NCBI RefSeq assembly: GCF_004151275.2 | Contig: NZ_CP130821.1 | Location: 1,240,001 to 1,304,000, forward strand | Direction: 5' to 3' | DNA length: 64,000 nucleotides | From: Flavobacterium dauae | GTDB lineage: Bacteria > Bacteroidota > Bacteroidia > Flavobacteriales > Flavobacteriaceae | Part shown: positions 1 to 8,650 of the stretch, piece after piece | Numbering within the stretch: position 1 is the stretch's first letter | How the letters are laid out: each line of letters starts with the position of its first letter | Notes under the pieces: model-generated | Database searches by the model: none | What the model was told of the DNA's origin: nothing | The model's input: only the letters and a program-made list of their open reading frames with translations | Position numbers and translations under genes: made by a program

Positions 1-295
1 ATTGATAGGTTCCAAATGGTAAATCAACTACGACCAATGCGCGCTCTACACCACGAACCACACACGATGCGTGATAGATCATCTGGTCTAAAGTTATGGG
101 TAAAGTAGTTTCGTGGCCCGCCATTACATTACTTGCAGAATCGCCCACCAAAATAACATCAACACCAGCAGAATCAACAATTTTTGCCATTGTGTAATCA
201 TAAGCGGTAAGCATGGAGATTTTTTCTCCGTTTTGTTTCATATCAAAAAGAGACTTGGTAGTCACTATCTTGTAATCTTTTTTAGCAACTGACAT
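1..295 (-). CDS. panB: Ketopantoate hydroxymethyltransferase, partial (C-terminus beyond window)
   Basis: This is the first step of pantothenate (CoA precursor) synthesis: it transfers a hydroxymethyl group from methylene-THF to 2-oxoisovalerate. The 98 visible N-terminal residues, translated by hand, begin MSVAKKDYK and contain the family blocks [35 protein letters not shown] (Mg-binding GDS region) and [11 protein letters not shown], then VVVDLPFG. The frame is open to base 1, so only the front third is in the window. A near-consensus -7 element (TAATTTTA on the minus strand, 326-319) lies 23 bases upstream of the ATG. The gene is monocistronic as far as can be seen. Confidence 0.95.
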   Translation of the reverse strand, partial: MSVAKKDYKIVTTKSLFDMKQNGEKISMLTAYDYTMAKIVDSAGVDVILVGDSASNVMAGHETTLPITLDQMIYHASCVVRGVERALVVVDLPFGTYQ

Positions 296-466
296 ATTTA
301 TTTGTTGTTTAGTTCGTGTAAAATTAGAGAAAAAAGATCATATAAACGTATTAACCTGAGTTCGATTCTTTTATTGGATTCATATCATTGATTATTAGAA
401 ATATAAGTAATTAAAAAAGGATCTGTTTTTTATTTAATGACGAGTTTTACAGTTTTTAATAAATTA

Positions 467-1501
467 TTACAAATTAAACTCTATCAACAAATATTCTGAT
501 CTTGATGTATCTTCTGTTTGGTTTGTATGAACAGCTTCAACAATAACACTTTTTTCATTGATCCAATATAACGTGTTTGGTACCATTTTAAAATTTACAA
601 AATTTACCAATAGTTTTTCTTTAAAACGGAAGTTATTATCTAAACCAGAAATCACCAATAAACAACCCACATCGTTATCATTTATTAATTCGGCAAATTG
701 TTGCGATTCTTTATGGTAAACGGGCAATGTGTTTTTATATTGAACTTCTTCTTGTGCATTTCGTTTGCTGTAAAAAGAGTATAAAGTTTCATTATCTTCA
801 TTAACTCTAAAAACATACGATTGCAAAATTGGCGAAAAACCTAAAGATATTACAATACTTTCCAATCCGGTTTCTTCATCAATACTTTTCATTGGAATTT
901 CAACCTGTTCACCAGAATTGGTTCTAAAAGAATAAATGCCCATTTGTTTATTCTCTTCGATATTCTGTGTCGAAAAAATAAAAGTAGTATTTCCTTTACG
1001 TCTGTTTTGCAGGTAGCTTTGTTTGCTGATTAACTTTACAGTTCCGTATTTTTCAAAAGATTTTAGTTGGTCGTTGTAAACTCCGTTTAAATTACTGTAT
1101 CTAATAGCATTTAAATCCACAGATTCTAATGAAGATTCACTCTTCATTTTAAAATGTTCTTTCTTCACAAAACCATTGTAACTTAATGGATTGTTTCCGT
1201 ACAGAAAATAATTTACTTCGTAAAATCCATCTGATTCATTGACAAGGAAAATTCTTTGCGAAGGCGAATTTTCAATCGTTTTAATCTGACTTTTTATGGT
1301 ATCCGTTGAAGCAAATAATGTAACCTGCGTGTTGTTTACAAAAGACAATTCGTTTTGCTGACTATCAATATCAAAAGGAATTTCTTTAAATTGGATAATG
1401 GTGTCATTTACCGATATATTTGTTTGATTCGATTCCTTTTTACAAGAAATTGTCAAAATCAATCCAACAATACAAAGAGATCTTATAAGGATATTTTTCA
1501 T
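467..1501 (-). CDS. Hypothetical lipoprotein
   Basis: A 344-residue protein with a short signal peptide ending in a lipobox (LTISC, Cys at about residue 20) followed by KKES. That predicts a lipid-anchored envelope protein. The mature part is rich in polar residues and beta-prone segments, with no motif I recognise; the run YHKESQQFAELINDNDVG has no catalytic look. It lies downstream of purL on the same strand, but a strong hairpin (1522-1547) separates them, so it probably has its own weak promoter or depends on readthrough. The function is unknown. Confidence 0.75.
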   Translation of the reverse strand: MKNILIRSLCIVGLILTISCKKESNQTNISVNDTIIQFKEIPFDIDSQQNELSFVNNTQVTLFASTDTIKSQIKTIENSPSQRIFLVNESDGFYEVNYFLYGNNPLSYNGFVKKEHFKMKSESSLESVDLNAIRYSNLNGVYNDQLKSFEKYGTVKLISKQSYLQNRRKGNTTFIFSTQNIEENKQMGIYSFRTNSGEQVEIPMKSIDEETGLESIVISLGFSPILQSYVFRVNEDNETLYSFYSKRNAQEEVQYKNTLPVYHKESQQFAELINDNDVGCLLVISGLDNNFRFKEKLLVNFVNFKMVPNTLYWINEKSVIVEAVHTNQTEDTSRSEYLLIEFNL

Positions 1502-1521
1502 AAATTATCTTTTAAATGAAC

Positions 1522-1547
1522 AAAAGCACCTAATTTTAGGTGCTTTT
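1522..1547 (-). terminator. Rho-independent terminator of purL
   Basis: AAAAGCACCTAA pairs with TTAGGTGCTTTT across a very short loop and is followed by a T-rich tract on the minus strand. It sits 5 bases beyond the purL stop codon and before the next minus-strand gene. Confidence 0.8.
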
Positions 1548-1551
1548 ATAT

Positions 1552-4500
1552 TTATTTTTTGTTTGTATCGCACCATTTGCGTGCGTTCACAAAAGCTTCA
1601 ACCCACGGAGAAACTTCGTCTTTTCTTCCTGCTGGGTAATTTGCCCAGTTCCAAGGGAAAACAGAACGTTCTATATGCGGCATTGTAACCAAGTGTCTTC
1701 CTGTTTTATCGCACATCATTGCCGTATTATAATCAGATCCGTTTGGATTTGCCGGATACGCATCGTACGCATATTTTGCTACGATATTATATTCGTTTTC
1801 TGATTTTGGCAAATTGAATTTACCTTCACCATGCGAAATCCAAACTCCTAAAGTAGTTCCTGCTAAAGTTGACAACATGATAGAATTGTTTTGTTGAACT
1901 TTTACCGAAACGAAGTTAGATTCGTGTTTTTGCGAAGTATTGTGATGCATTTTTCCGTGCACTTCATGATCCGGATTGATTAGTTCTAATTCCATAAACA
2001 ACTGGCAACCATTACAAATACCAACAGACATGGTGTCAGGACGAGCAAAGAAATTCTTTAATGCCGTATTTGCCTTTTCGTTGTACATAAATGCACCAGC
2101 CCAACCTTTTGCCGAACCTAAAACATCTGAATTAGAAAATCCACCAACAGCACCAATAAACTGAATATCTTCTAATGTTTCACGACCCGAAATTAAATCG
2201 GTCATGTGAACATCTTTTACATCAAAGCCAGCTAAAAACATTGCGTTAGCCATTTCTCTTTCAGAATTCGATCCTTTTTCGCGGATAATTGCCGCTTTTG
2301 GTTTAGGTTTTGAACTATCGATTACCGGTTTATTTCCGTCAAAATGAAAAGGAAAACTAAACTGCAAAGGTTGTTTTTTGTAGTTCATTAAACGCTCGCG
2401 CGCCATTCCGTTTTTAGACTGTTTTTTGTCTAAATAATACGAAGTTATAAACCAGGTATCACGTAATTCGTTGATGTTAAAATTGTATAATTCTTTGCCG
2501 AAGAAAACTTTTAAATCGTGCCCTTCAGACGGAACGCCGATTTTTACAAACTCAATACCGTTTAAAGACATTTTGTTTTCAAAAGCCACATCGTTCTGTG
2601 CTTGTAACACAACGGCAATGTTTTCGTTAAACAACGCTTTAATTAAATCTGGTTCATTCAATCCGGTTAAATCAATATCGGCATCTAAATTGTAGCCTGC
2701 AAAACACATTTCTAACAACGTGGTAATTAAACCGCCCGAACCAACATCGTGACCAGCAGCAATTTGATTATCGTTGATTAAATCTTGAATGGTATTGAAT
2801 GCTTTTTTGAAATAAGCAGCGTCTGTTATTGTTGGAACATCGTTACCAATTTTGTTTAAAATTTGTGCGAATGACGAACCACCCAATTTAAGTTTGTCTT
2901 TAGATAAATTGATGTAGTAAATTGATCCTGCGGATTTTGATAAAACAGGTTCGACTACTTTTTTAATATCCGAACAGTTTCCTGCTGCAGAAATAATTAC
3001 CGTTCCCGGAGCAATAACATCTCCTTCAGGATATTTTTGTTTCATTGAAAGAGAATCTTTACCCGTTGGGATGTTAATTCCTAATTCAATAGCAAAATCA
3101 GCACAACCTTTAACTGCCTGATACAAACGTGCGTCTTCGCCTTTGTTGTTGCAAGCCCACATCCAGTTTGCCGATAACGAAACACCACTTAAACCGTCTT
3201 TTATCGGAGCAAAAATAATGTTTGATAACGCTTCGCCAATAGCATTTCTGCTTCCTGCAACCGGATCAACCAAAGCGGTAATAGGCGAGTGTCCCACGGT
3301 AGTTGCAATACCTTCTTTTCCTTTAAAATCAAGCGCCATAACACCTACGTTATTCAAAGGTAGTTGTAACGGTCCTACACATTGTTGTTTAGCCACACGA
3401 CCACCCACACAACGATCTACTTTATTGGTTAACCAATCTTTACAAGCAACAGCTTCTAACTGTAAAACTTGATTAAGATAGTTGTAAACTTCTTCTTTTT
3501 CGTATTCTAAATCGGCATAATTATAAACAACAGTTTCATCGTTCATAATTGTTTTTGGCGATGAACCAAACATATCTTCTAAAGCAAAATCCATAGGTTT
3601 TGCTCCGTTTGTAGCCGATTCAAAAGTAAAACGGTGATTGTTTGTAACTTCACCCACATTGTACATTGGCGAACGTTCACGGTCTGCAACACGCTGTAAG
3701 GTATCAATATCGTTTTTACCAATAACCAATCCCATACGCTCTTGCGATTCGTTACCAATAATTTCTTTTGCTGATAAAGTAGGATCGCCCACTGGTAATT
3801 TATCTAAATCGATTAATCCACCGGTGTTTTCAACCAATTCAGACAAACAGTTTAAGTGTCCGCCGGCACCGTGATCGTGAATTGACACAATTGGGTTAAT
3901 ATCGGCTTCAACCATACCACGCACCGCATTTGCCGCACGTTTTTGCATTTCTGGGTTTGAACGTTGAATGGCGTTTAATTCGATACCAGATCCAAAAGCA
4001 CCTGTATCTGCAGATGAAACTGCTGCACCACCCATACCAATTCTATAATTTTCACCTCCTAAAATTACTATTTGATCGCCTGCTTTAGGTTCGTGTTTTT
4101 TTGCTTGATTTTCTTTTCCGTAACCAATACCACCCGCTTGCATAATTACTTTGTCGTAACCAATTTTGCGGTTGTTTTCTTCGTGTTCAAAAGTTAAAAC
4201 AGAACCGGTAATTAACGGTTGACCAAATTTGTTTCCAAAATCTGAAGCTCCGTTTGATGCTTTAATTAAAATATCCATCGGAGTTTGGTACAACCAGTTG
4301 CGTTCTTTCATACCATCTTCCCATTCACGATCGTCAACCAAACGCGAATAAGAGGTCATATAAATAGCAGTTCCTGCCAATGGCAACGAACCTTGTCCAC
4401 CTGCTAATCGGTCGCGAATTTCACCGCCCGAACCTGTAGCTGCACCATTAAATGGTTCAACCGTAGTAGGAAAGTTGTGCGTTTCTGCTTTTAAAGAAAT

Positions 4501-5223
4501 TACCGAATCGAACTCTTTTTCAGAATAAAAATCAGGTTTATCAGCAGAATTTGGTGCAAATTGTGTTACAAGCGGACCTTTTACAAAAGCCACATTATCT
4601 TTATATGCCGAAACAATTCCGTTTGGATTTGTTTCAGACGTACTTTTAATTAATTTGAATAGCGAAGTTGGTTGTTCAACACCATCGATCACAAAAGTTC
4701 CGTTGAAAATTTTATGACGGCAATGTTCTGAATTTACCTGAGAAAATCCAAATACTTCAGAATCGGTTAGTTTTCTACCAATTTTTATCGAAACATTGTT
4801 TAAATAATCAATTTCTTCATCGCTTAAAGCCAAACCCTCTTGTTGGTTGTAAGCTGCAATATCTTCAATTTCTAAAATAGGTTGCGGATCGATATTAACC
4901 GTAAACATATCTTGTGTTAAAGACGGATATTTCTGAAAAATCATAGGATCAAAATCGCTGAAATCTTCTTTGTCTTTAAAAAATTCTTCGATACGAATAA
5001 TTCCATTAATGCCCATATTCTGCGTAATTTCAACTGCATTGGTACTCCACGGAGTAATCATTGCGGCACGCGGACCAACAAAATTTTGAGTTATTGAAGG
5101 AGTTTCTATTTGTGCAGCATTGCCAAACAGCCAATTTAGTTTAGCTACATCTTCGGTACTTAAAGGGATTGAAGTTTGTACAGCGTAAACTGTACCAGAC
5201 GCATTTTCAAAAAATTGAATCAT
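1552..5223 (-). CDS. purL: Phosphoribosylformylglycinamidine synthase (large single-chain form)
   Basis: This enzyme converts FGAR to FGAM with glutamine and ATP in de novo purine synthesis. At 1223 residues it is the fused form, as in Proteobacteria and eukaryotes, so no separate purS/purQ is needed. Visible blocks are FGFSQVNSEHCRHKIFNG near residue 160, KAETHNFPT and GAATGSGGEIRD (ATP-binding AIRS halves), IHDHGAGGHLN, the second synthetase half GKDSLSMKQ, and a C-terminal class I glutaminase. The glutaminase has the nucleophile in GICNGCQLF (Cys about 1070) and the MPHIER His/Glu pair (about 1183/1185). The start is supported by a full Bacteroidota promoter 36-66 bases upstream. The gene is intact and monocistronic. 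Confidence 0.97.
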   Translation of the reverse strand: MIQFFENASGTVYAVQTSIPLSTEDVAKLNWLFGNAAQIETPSITQNFVGPRAAMITPWSTNAVEITQNMGINGIIRIEEFFKDKEDFSDFDPMIFQKYPSLTQDMFTVNIDPQPILEIEDIAAYNQQEGLALSDEEIDYLNNVSIKIGRKLTDSEVFGFSQVNSEHCRHKIFNGTFVIDGVEQPTSLFKLIKSTSETNPNGIVSAYKDNVAFVKGPLVTQFAPNSADKPDFYSEKEFDSVISLKAETHNFPTTVEPFNGAATGSGGEIRDRLAGGQGSLPLAGTAIYMTSYSRLVDDREWEDGMKERNWLYQTPMDILIKASNGASDFGNKFGQPLITGSVLTFEHEENNRKIGYDKVIMQAGGIGYGKENQAKKHEPKAGDQIVILGGENYRIGMGGAAVSSADTGAFGSGIELNAIQRSNPEMQKRAANAVRGMVEADINPIVSIHDHGAGGHLNCLSELVENTGGLIDLDKLPVGDPTLSAKEIIGNESQERMGLVIGKNDIDTLQRVADRERSPMYNVGEVTNNHRFTFESATNGAKPMDFALEDMFGSSPKTIMNDETVVYNYADLEYEKEEVYNYLNQVLQLEAVACKDWLTNKVDRCVGGRVAKQQCVGPLQLPLNNVGVMALDFKGKEGIATTVGHSPITALVDPVAGSRNAIGEALSNIIFAPIKDGLSGVSLSANWMWACNNKGEDARLYQAVKGCADFAIELGINIPTGKDSLSMKQKYPEGDVIAPGTVIISAAGNCSDIKKVVEPVLSKSAGSIYYINLSKDKLKLGGSSFAQILNKIGNDVPTITDAAYFKKAFNTIQDLINDNQIAAGHDVGSGGLITTLLEMCFAGYNLDADIDLTGLNEPDLIKALFNENIAVVLQAQNDVAFENKMSLNGIEFVKIGVPSEGHDLKVFFGKELYNFNINELRDTWFITSYYLDKKQSKNGMARERLMNYKKQPLQFSFPFHFDGNKPVIDSSKPKPKAAIIREKGSNSEREMANAMFLAGFDVKDVHMTDLISGRETLEDIQFIGAVGGFSNSDVLGSAKGWAGAFMYNEKANTALKNFFARPDTMSVGICNGCQLFMELELINPDHEVHGKMHHNTSQKHESNFVSVKVQQNNSIMLSTLAGTTLGVWISHGEGKFNLPKSENEYNIVAKYAYDAYPANPNGSDYNTAMMCDKTGRHLVTMPHIERSVFPWNWANYPAGRKDEVSPWVEAFVNARKWCDTNKK

Positions 5224-5258
5224 CGTTAAATGTTTGTTGTGTTGTTTAAAATAAAGAA

Positions 5259-5289
5259 CAAATTTACTACTAAAAATTTATATTGGCAA
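5259..5289 (-). promoter_or_regulatory. Promoter of purL (-33 TTG / -7 TAAATTTG)
   Basis: On the minus strand, TTG (5289-5287) and TAAATTTG (5266-5259) are spaced by 20 bases, matching the Bacteroidota housekeeping sigma consensus. The leader is about 30 bases. I looked for a purine riboswitch and found no room for one. Confidence 0.65.
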
Positions 5290-5570
5290 TATTATTAACG
5301 CTTTTAGAAAGATGGAAAAAACAATATGTTTTGAGCAATTTTGTAAGTAAAATAGGTAATTAAATAATGCCTTGTGAATTTTTTGTTTATTTTATGAGAG
5401 TAAAATTATAAAACAAATATTATTTTAGGATTTTATGCCATATTGTATTTTTTTGTCTAAAATAAGTTTAAATAGATGTTAGGATTTTTATAAAGATATG
5501 GGGTAGGCTCTTTTTAATTACTTACAATCATAGAAAAAACAGAAAACATAGTTGTTCAATTTTATATTTA

Positions 5571-5604
5571 TTGTTTTGTAAACAAAGAACAAAATATATG
5601 TTTA
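5571..5604 (+). promoter_or_regulatory. Probable promoter of the tandem glycosyltransferase pair, with inverted repeat
   Basis: TTG at 5576-5578 and TATGTTTA at 5597-5604 (7 of 8 to TAnnTTTG) are spaced by 18 bases. A perfect inverted repeat, TTGTTT-tgt-AAACAA (5571-5585), lies over the -33 region and could be an operator. This is inference from pattern only. Confidence 0.4.
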
Positions 5605-5632
5605 TTTTAGCCATGAAATTTGCAATGGAAAA

Positions 5633-6580
5633 ATGAAAATAACAATAGTAGCTTTTGATATATGGGGGTTTAATAAACTAATTGTTGATCAATTAAAAAA
5701 TAAAGGGCACGAAGTTACTTTTATTAATAGCCACGATATTAAATATGTTTATAAAAATAAGAATGAAAGAATAAAAAATTTTTTTTTAAAAACTTTTTTT
5801 AAAAAGAATATTAAGAGGGACTTTTTAAACAAAGAATTAATTGATCGAGCGAAAAACTTATCCCCCCAAGATTGCATATTGGTTGTAAATCCATTTTATT
5901 TTAGAAATATATTAGGCATTCTTAAAACTAAAACAACAAATTTAATTGCATACAATTACGATTCTTTAGAAAAAGTGCCGTTGCCAAATAATTATGAAAC
6001 ATTATTTTCAAGAACATTTTCTTTTGACACAATAGATGTTAAAAAAAAACCCCATTTATCTTTCTTACCAAATTACATTTATTTAGATAAAGATATAAAC
6101 AAAACGCCTAAAAACAAGGTTTTTATGATTCTTTCAGATTCTATTGAACGAGAAGAAATTTTAAATAAAATTGCCTTTTTGTTAGATAAAAAAGCAATTA
6201 AAAACTTTGAATTTATTGTTTTAAAACCCTCGCTAAAAAAACACCACCCTAATACAAAAATTATATCAAAAGGTATTGGCTTAAATGAGGTAATAGCACA
6301 GATGAAGAATTCAGAAATTTTAATTGATTTAATCAGAGATAATCAAACTGGTTTAAGTTTTAGGATTTTTGAGGCAATGGCTCTTCATAAAAAATTAATA
6401 ACAAATAATCAAACAATTAAAGACTACGATTTCTATAATCCAAACAATATTTTAATTATTGATCAAGATACCATTTCTATTCCTGATACGTTTTTAAATT
6501 CTGAATACGAACCTTTAAACGAACAAATCTATCAGAAATACACGTTAGAAAATTGGATTAAAACCGTTTTTAATATTTAG
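5633..6580 (+). CDS. Putative glycosyltransferase (GT-B-like), copy 1 of tandem pair
   Basis: 315 residues, no signal peptide or membrane segment, so cytosolic. The N-terminus MKITIVAFDIWGFN starts a Rossmann-like half. The C-terminal half has GLSFRIFEAMALHKKLITNN (about 240-260) and KDYDFYNPNNILII, which resemble the nucleotide-sugar-binding half of GT-B enzymes of the CgeB/RfaS type found in LPS and capsule loci. It is a clear paralogue of the next gene (same blocks AYNYDSL..VPLP.NY and YTLENW at the C-terminus). Base composition is far more AT-rich than the flanking core genes, with long A runs, and an insertion sequence follows, so transfer is likely. The sugar and acceptor cannot be told. 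Confidence 0.6.
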   Translation: MKITIVAFDIWGFNKLIVDQLKNKGHEVTFINSHDIKYVYKNKNERIKNFFLKTFFKKNIKRDFLNKELIDRAKNLSPQDCILVVNPFYFRNILGILKTKTTNLIAYNYDSLEKVPLPNNYETLFSRTFSFDTIDVKKKPHLSFLPNYIYLDKDINKTPKNKVFMILSDSIEREEILNKIAFLLDKKAIKNFEFIVLKPSLKKHHPNTKIISKGIGLNEVIAQMKNSEILIDLIRDNQTGLSFRIFEAMALHKKLITNNQTIKDYDFYNPNNILIIDQDTISIPDTFLNSEYEPLNEQIYQKYTLENWIKTVFNI

Positions 6581-6591
6581 CAAAAAAACTT

Positions 6592-7545
6592 ATGAAGATT
6601 ACAATTTTTAGTTTTGATTTATGGGGTTTTAATAAAAAAATAGCTCAAGAATTAGAAAAACTTGGCCATGAAGTTAATTATGTAAACACTCATTCTTTTA
6701 AATATGAATATCCGAATGTAGGTATAAAAATTTTAAATTTTTTTACCAAAAATTTATTAAAAATAAACTTAAAGAAAAATATTCAACATAAAAAAATCAT
6801 AAATGAGCTTACAAAAAATGAAAGCGATATAATATTTATGGTAAATCCTGGCTTTTTTGAACAAAAATTCAGTGAAGAAGCTAAAAAACATACAAAAAAA
6901 TTAATAGCTTATAATTACGATAGTTTAACGCGTGTGCCTTTACCTAAAAATTATAAAGATTTATTTGACGAAATTTATTGTTTTGACGATGAAGACATTA
7001 TCAACAATAACTTTAAACATGCAACTAATTTTAACTATATTTCAAATATACCTTTAAAAACAAATCATAAACCAAAACATCTAGCATTTGCAATTCAATC
7101 TGTTGACAAAGAACGTATGTCTATTTTAAGTAAAATTGCTGATGCATTAGACACTTTAAACAAATCAAACTATTTATTTTTAATTAAAGACCAACCTGCT
7201 AAAAATGTAAATAAAAACATTGTATTTTTCAATGAAAATAAAAGTTTAAACGAGGTAGAAAATCTTACAAAAGATAGTTTTATATTGGTAGATATTGTAA
7301 GAGAGAATCAAAGAGGATTAAGTTTTCGTTTCTTCGAGGCAATGGCCTATCAGAAAAAAATTATTACAACAAATAAAAATGTAAAAAATTACGATTTTTA
7401 CAATCCTCAAAACATCTTGATCATTAATGAAAATGATATTAAAATTCCCGAGGAATTTCTTAAAACACCTTATATTCCTTTAAGTGAAGATTTATTTGAA
7501 AAATATACACTTCAATCTTGGGTTAAGAACATATTTAAAATATAA
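6592..7545 (+). CDS. Putative glycosyltransferase (GT-B-like), copy 2 of tandem pair
   Basis: 317 residues, colinear with the preceding gene over its whole length. Shared blocks are MKITIFSFDLWGFNKK at the start, VNPGFF, AYNYDSLTRVPLP in the middle, and GLSFRFFEAMAYQKK then KNYDFYNPQNILII in the C-terminal half. The 11-base spacing from the upstream stop indicates one transcript. Divergence between the copies is substantial outside these blocks, so the duplication is old or the two were acquired together for different acceptor sugars. No other polysaccharide genes are adjacent, which is odd for this family. Composition is as AT-rich as its partner. Assignment to a glycosyltransferase fold is by motif resemblance only. 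Confidence 0.6.
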   Translation: MKITIFSFDLWGFNKKIAQELEKLGHEVNYVNTHSFKYEYPNVGIKILNFFTKNLLKINLKKNIQHKKIINELTKNESDIIFMVNPGFFEQKFSEEAKKHTKKLIAYNYDSLTRVPLPKNYKDLFDEIYCFDDEDIINNNFKHATNFNYISNIPLKTNHKPKHLAFAIQSVDKERMSILSKIADALDTLNKSNYLFLIKDQPAKNVNKNIVFFNENKSLNEVENLTKDSFILVDIVRENQRGLSFRFFEAMAYQKKIITTNKNVKNYDFYNPQNILIINENDIKIPEEFLKTPYIPLSEDLFEKYTLQSWVKNIFKI

Positions 7546-7683
7546 TAATAAAATGAGTAAGAAAAAAAAACTTTTTTTATGTTTGGGTAATTTTGATTTG
7601 ACTAACTTTATATAAAAACTATAATTAATAAACTTTAAGTAATACCAATTTTCAATAAATTTCGTTATATTTATAAAATTTAA

Positions 7684-8640
7684 TAGAGGTCATAAGATAA
7701 TTTCATATCTTTAAAGTGCTTAAAAAAGTGAGAAATATGGAAATTTTTAAAGGTCAAAATCTTCTGGAGTTTGCTGAACACTTCAAAACCGACCTAGATT
7801 GTGAAAAATATCTTGCACATTGGAAGTGGGAAAAAGGCTATTGTTGTCGCAAATGTGGTCATACAAAATATCAGATTAGAAAAGACTTTTCAAGAACCTG
7901 CAATATTTGTAGTGATACAGAAAGTCCAAGCTCGGGCACACTTTTTCACAGAGTTAAGTTCGGTTTAAGAAAGGCTTTTTTCATTTGTTTTGAGATGAGT
8001 ACCACAACAAAAGATTTATCTGCTTTGCAAATGTCTGTTCGTTATGGAGTTGCAGAAAATACAGCTCGTTTATTTATGCATAAGGTTCGTGAAGCTATGA
8101 AATCTGATGAAAAAGACGGGATGAAAGGTCTGGTTCAGATTGATGAGTTTACCGTTGGAGGAAAGGAAAATGGAAAACAAGGAAGAAGTTATGCTACCAA
8201 AAAGAAGAAGGTTGTATGTGCTGTGGAGCTTACAGATGAAGGGAAAGTCAAACGTTTTTATGCGTTGAAAATCAAAGATTTTTCAGCCAAATCTCTACAA
8301 ACAATTTTCTATAAACACATAGATAGATCAGCCCAAATCGTTACAGATGATTGGAAAGGATATAGACCAATAAAAGATTTTAAGATTACGCAAATTCCAA
8401 GTAATAAGGGTAAAAATTTTCCGGTACTACACACCATGATTCATCAAGTGAAATCGTGGTTGAGAACAACCTATTCTTGGGTTTCGGATTCTAATATCAA
8501 TAGATATTTAAGTGAATTTTGTTTCAGAATAAATCGTTCTCAATCTAAGCAAACAATATTCAACAATCTTATTAAGAGAATGGTTAGTAGAAATCCAATT
8601 TCACAAGCCGATTTAGTATGTAATTAAGTTATGACCTCTA
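7684..8640 (+). mobile_element. IS1595-family (ISXO2-like) insertion sequence, copy 1
   Basis: A 957 bp element with terminal inverted repeats TAGAGGTCATAAGATAATT and, at the other end, TAGAGGTCATAACTTAATT (17 of 19 match). It is flanked by a direct repeat AATTTAA (7677-7683 and 8641-8647). The family usually makes 8-bp duplications; 7 match here. It carries one transposase gene. The copy at 28937-29893 has the same length, the same ends and an identical predicted protein, so transposition was recent. It lies in the 5' leader of the downstream lipoprotein gene. Confidence 0.92.
7737..8627 (+). CDS. IS1595-family transposase, copy 1
   Basis: A DDE transposase. An N-terminal zinc ribbon (CRKCGHTKYQ followed by CNIC, about residues 40-65) is the IS1595 hallmark. 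The ISXO2-like catalytic domain shows IDEFTVGGKENGKQG (first Asp), IVTDDWKGY (second Asp) and HQVKSWLRTTYSW with YLSEFCFRINR near the end. The frame also extends upstream to a GTG at 7716; I chose the ATG at 7737 (296 residues, MEIFKGQNLLEF), which aligns with the usual start of the family. The gene is intact and reads toward the lipoprotein gene. Confidence 0.9.
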   Translation: MEIFKGQNLLEFAEHFKTDLDCEKYLAHWKWEKGYCCRKCGHTKYQIRKDFSRTCNICSDTESPSSGTLFHRVKFGLRKAFFICFEMSTTTKDLSALQMSVRYGVAENTARLFMHKVREAMKSDEKDGMKGLVQIDEFTVGGKENGKQGRSYATKKKKVVCAVELTDEGKVKRFYALKIKDFSAKSLQTIFYKHIDRSAQIVTDDWKGYRPIKDFKITQIPSNKGKNFPVLHTMIHQVKSWLRTTYSWVSDSNINRYLSEFCFRINRSQSKQTIFNNLIKRMVSRNPISQADLVCN

Positions 8641-8650
8641 AATTTAAAAA

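Larger units (their letters stand above)
5224..5632. other. Intergenic stretch between divergent purL and the glycosyltransferase pair
   Basis: A 409-base gap. It holds the purL promoter at one end and a probable promoter for the tandem pair at the other. The middle (about 5300-5560) is very AT-rich and holds no reading frame of note, no stable hairpin and no RNA gene that I can see. Confidence 0.6.

Noticed and set aside
3143..3472. Open frame antisense to purL
   Set aside because: Shadow of the conserved PurL coding sequence.
5614..5637. Seven-codon frame (ATG at 5614) overlapping the first glycosyltransferase start by ATGA
   Set aside because: It could be a leader peptide, but it is too short to support and has no recognisable ribosome site.
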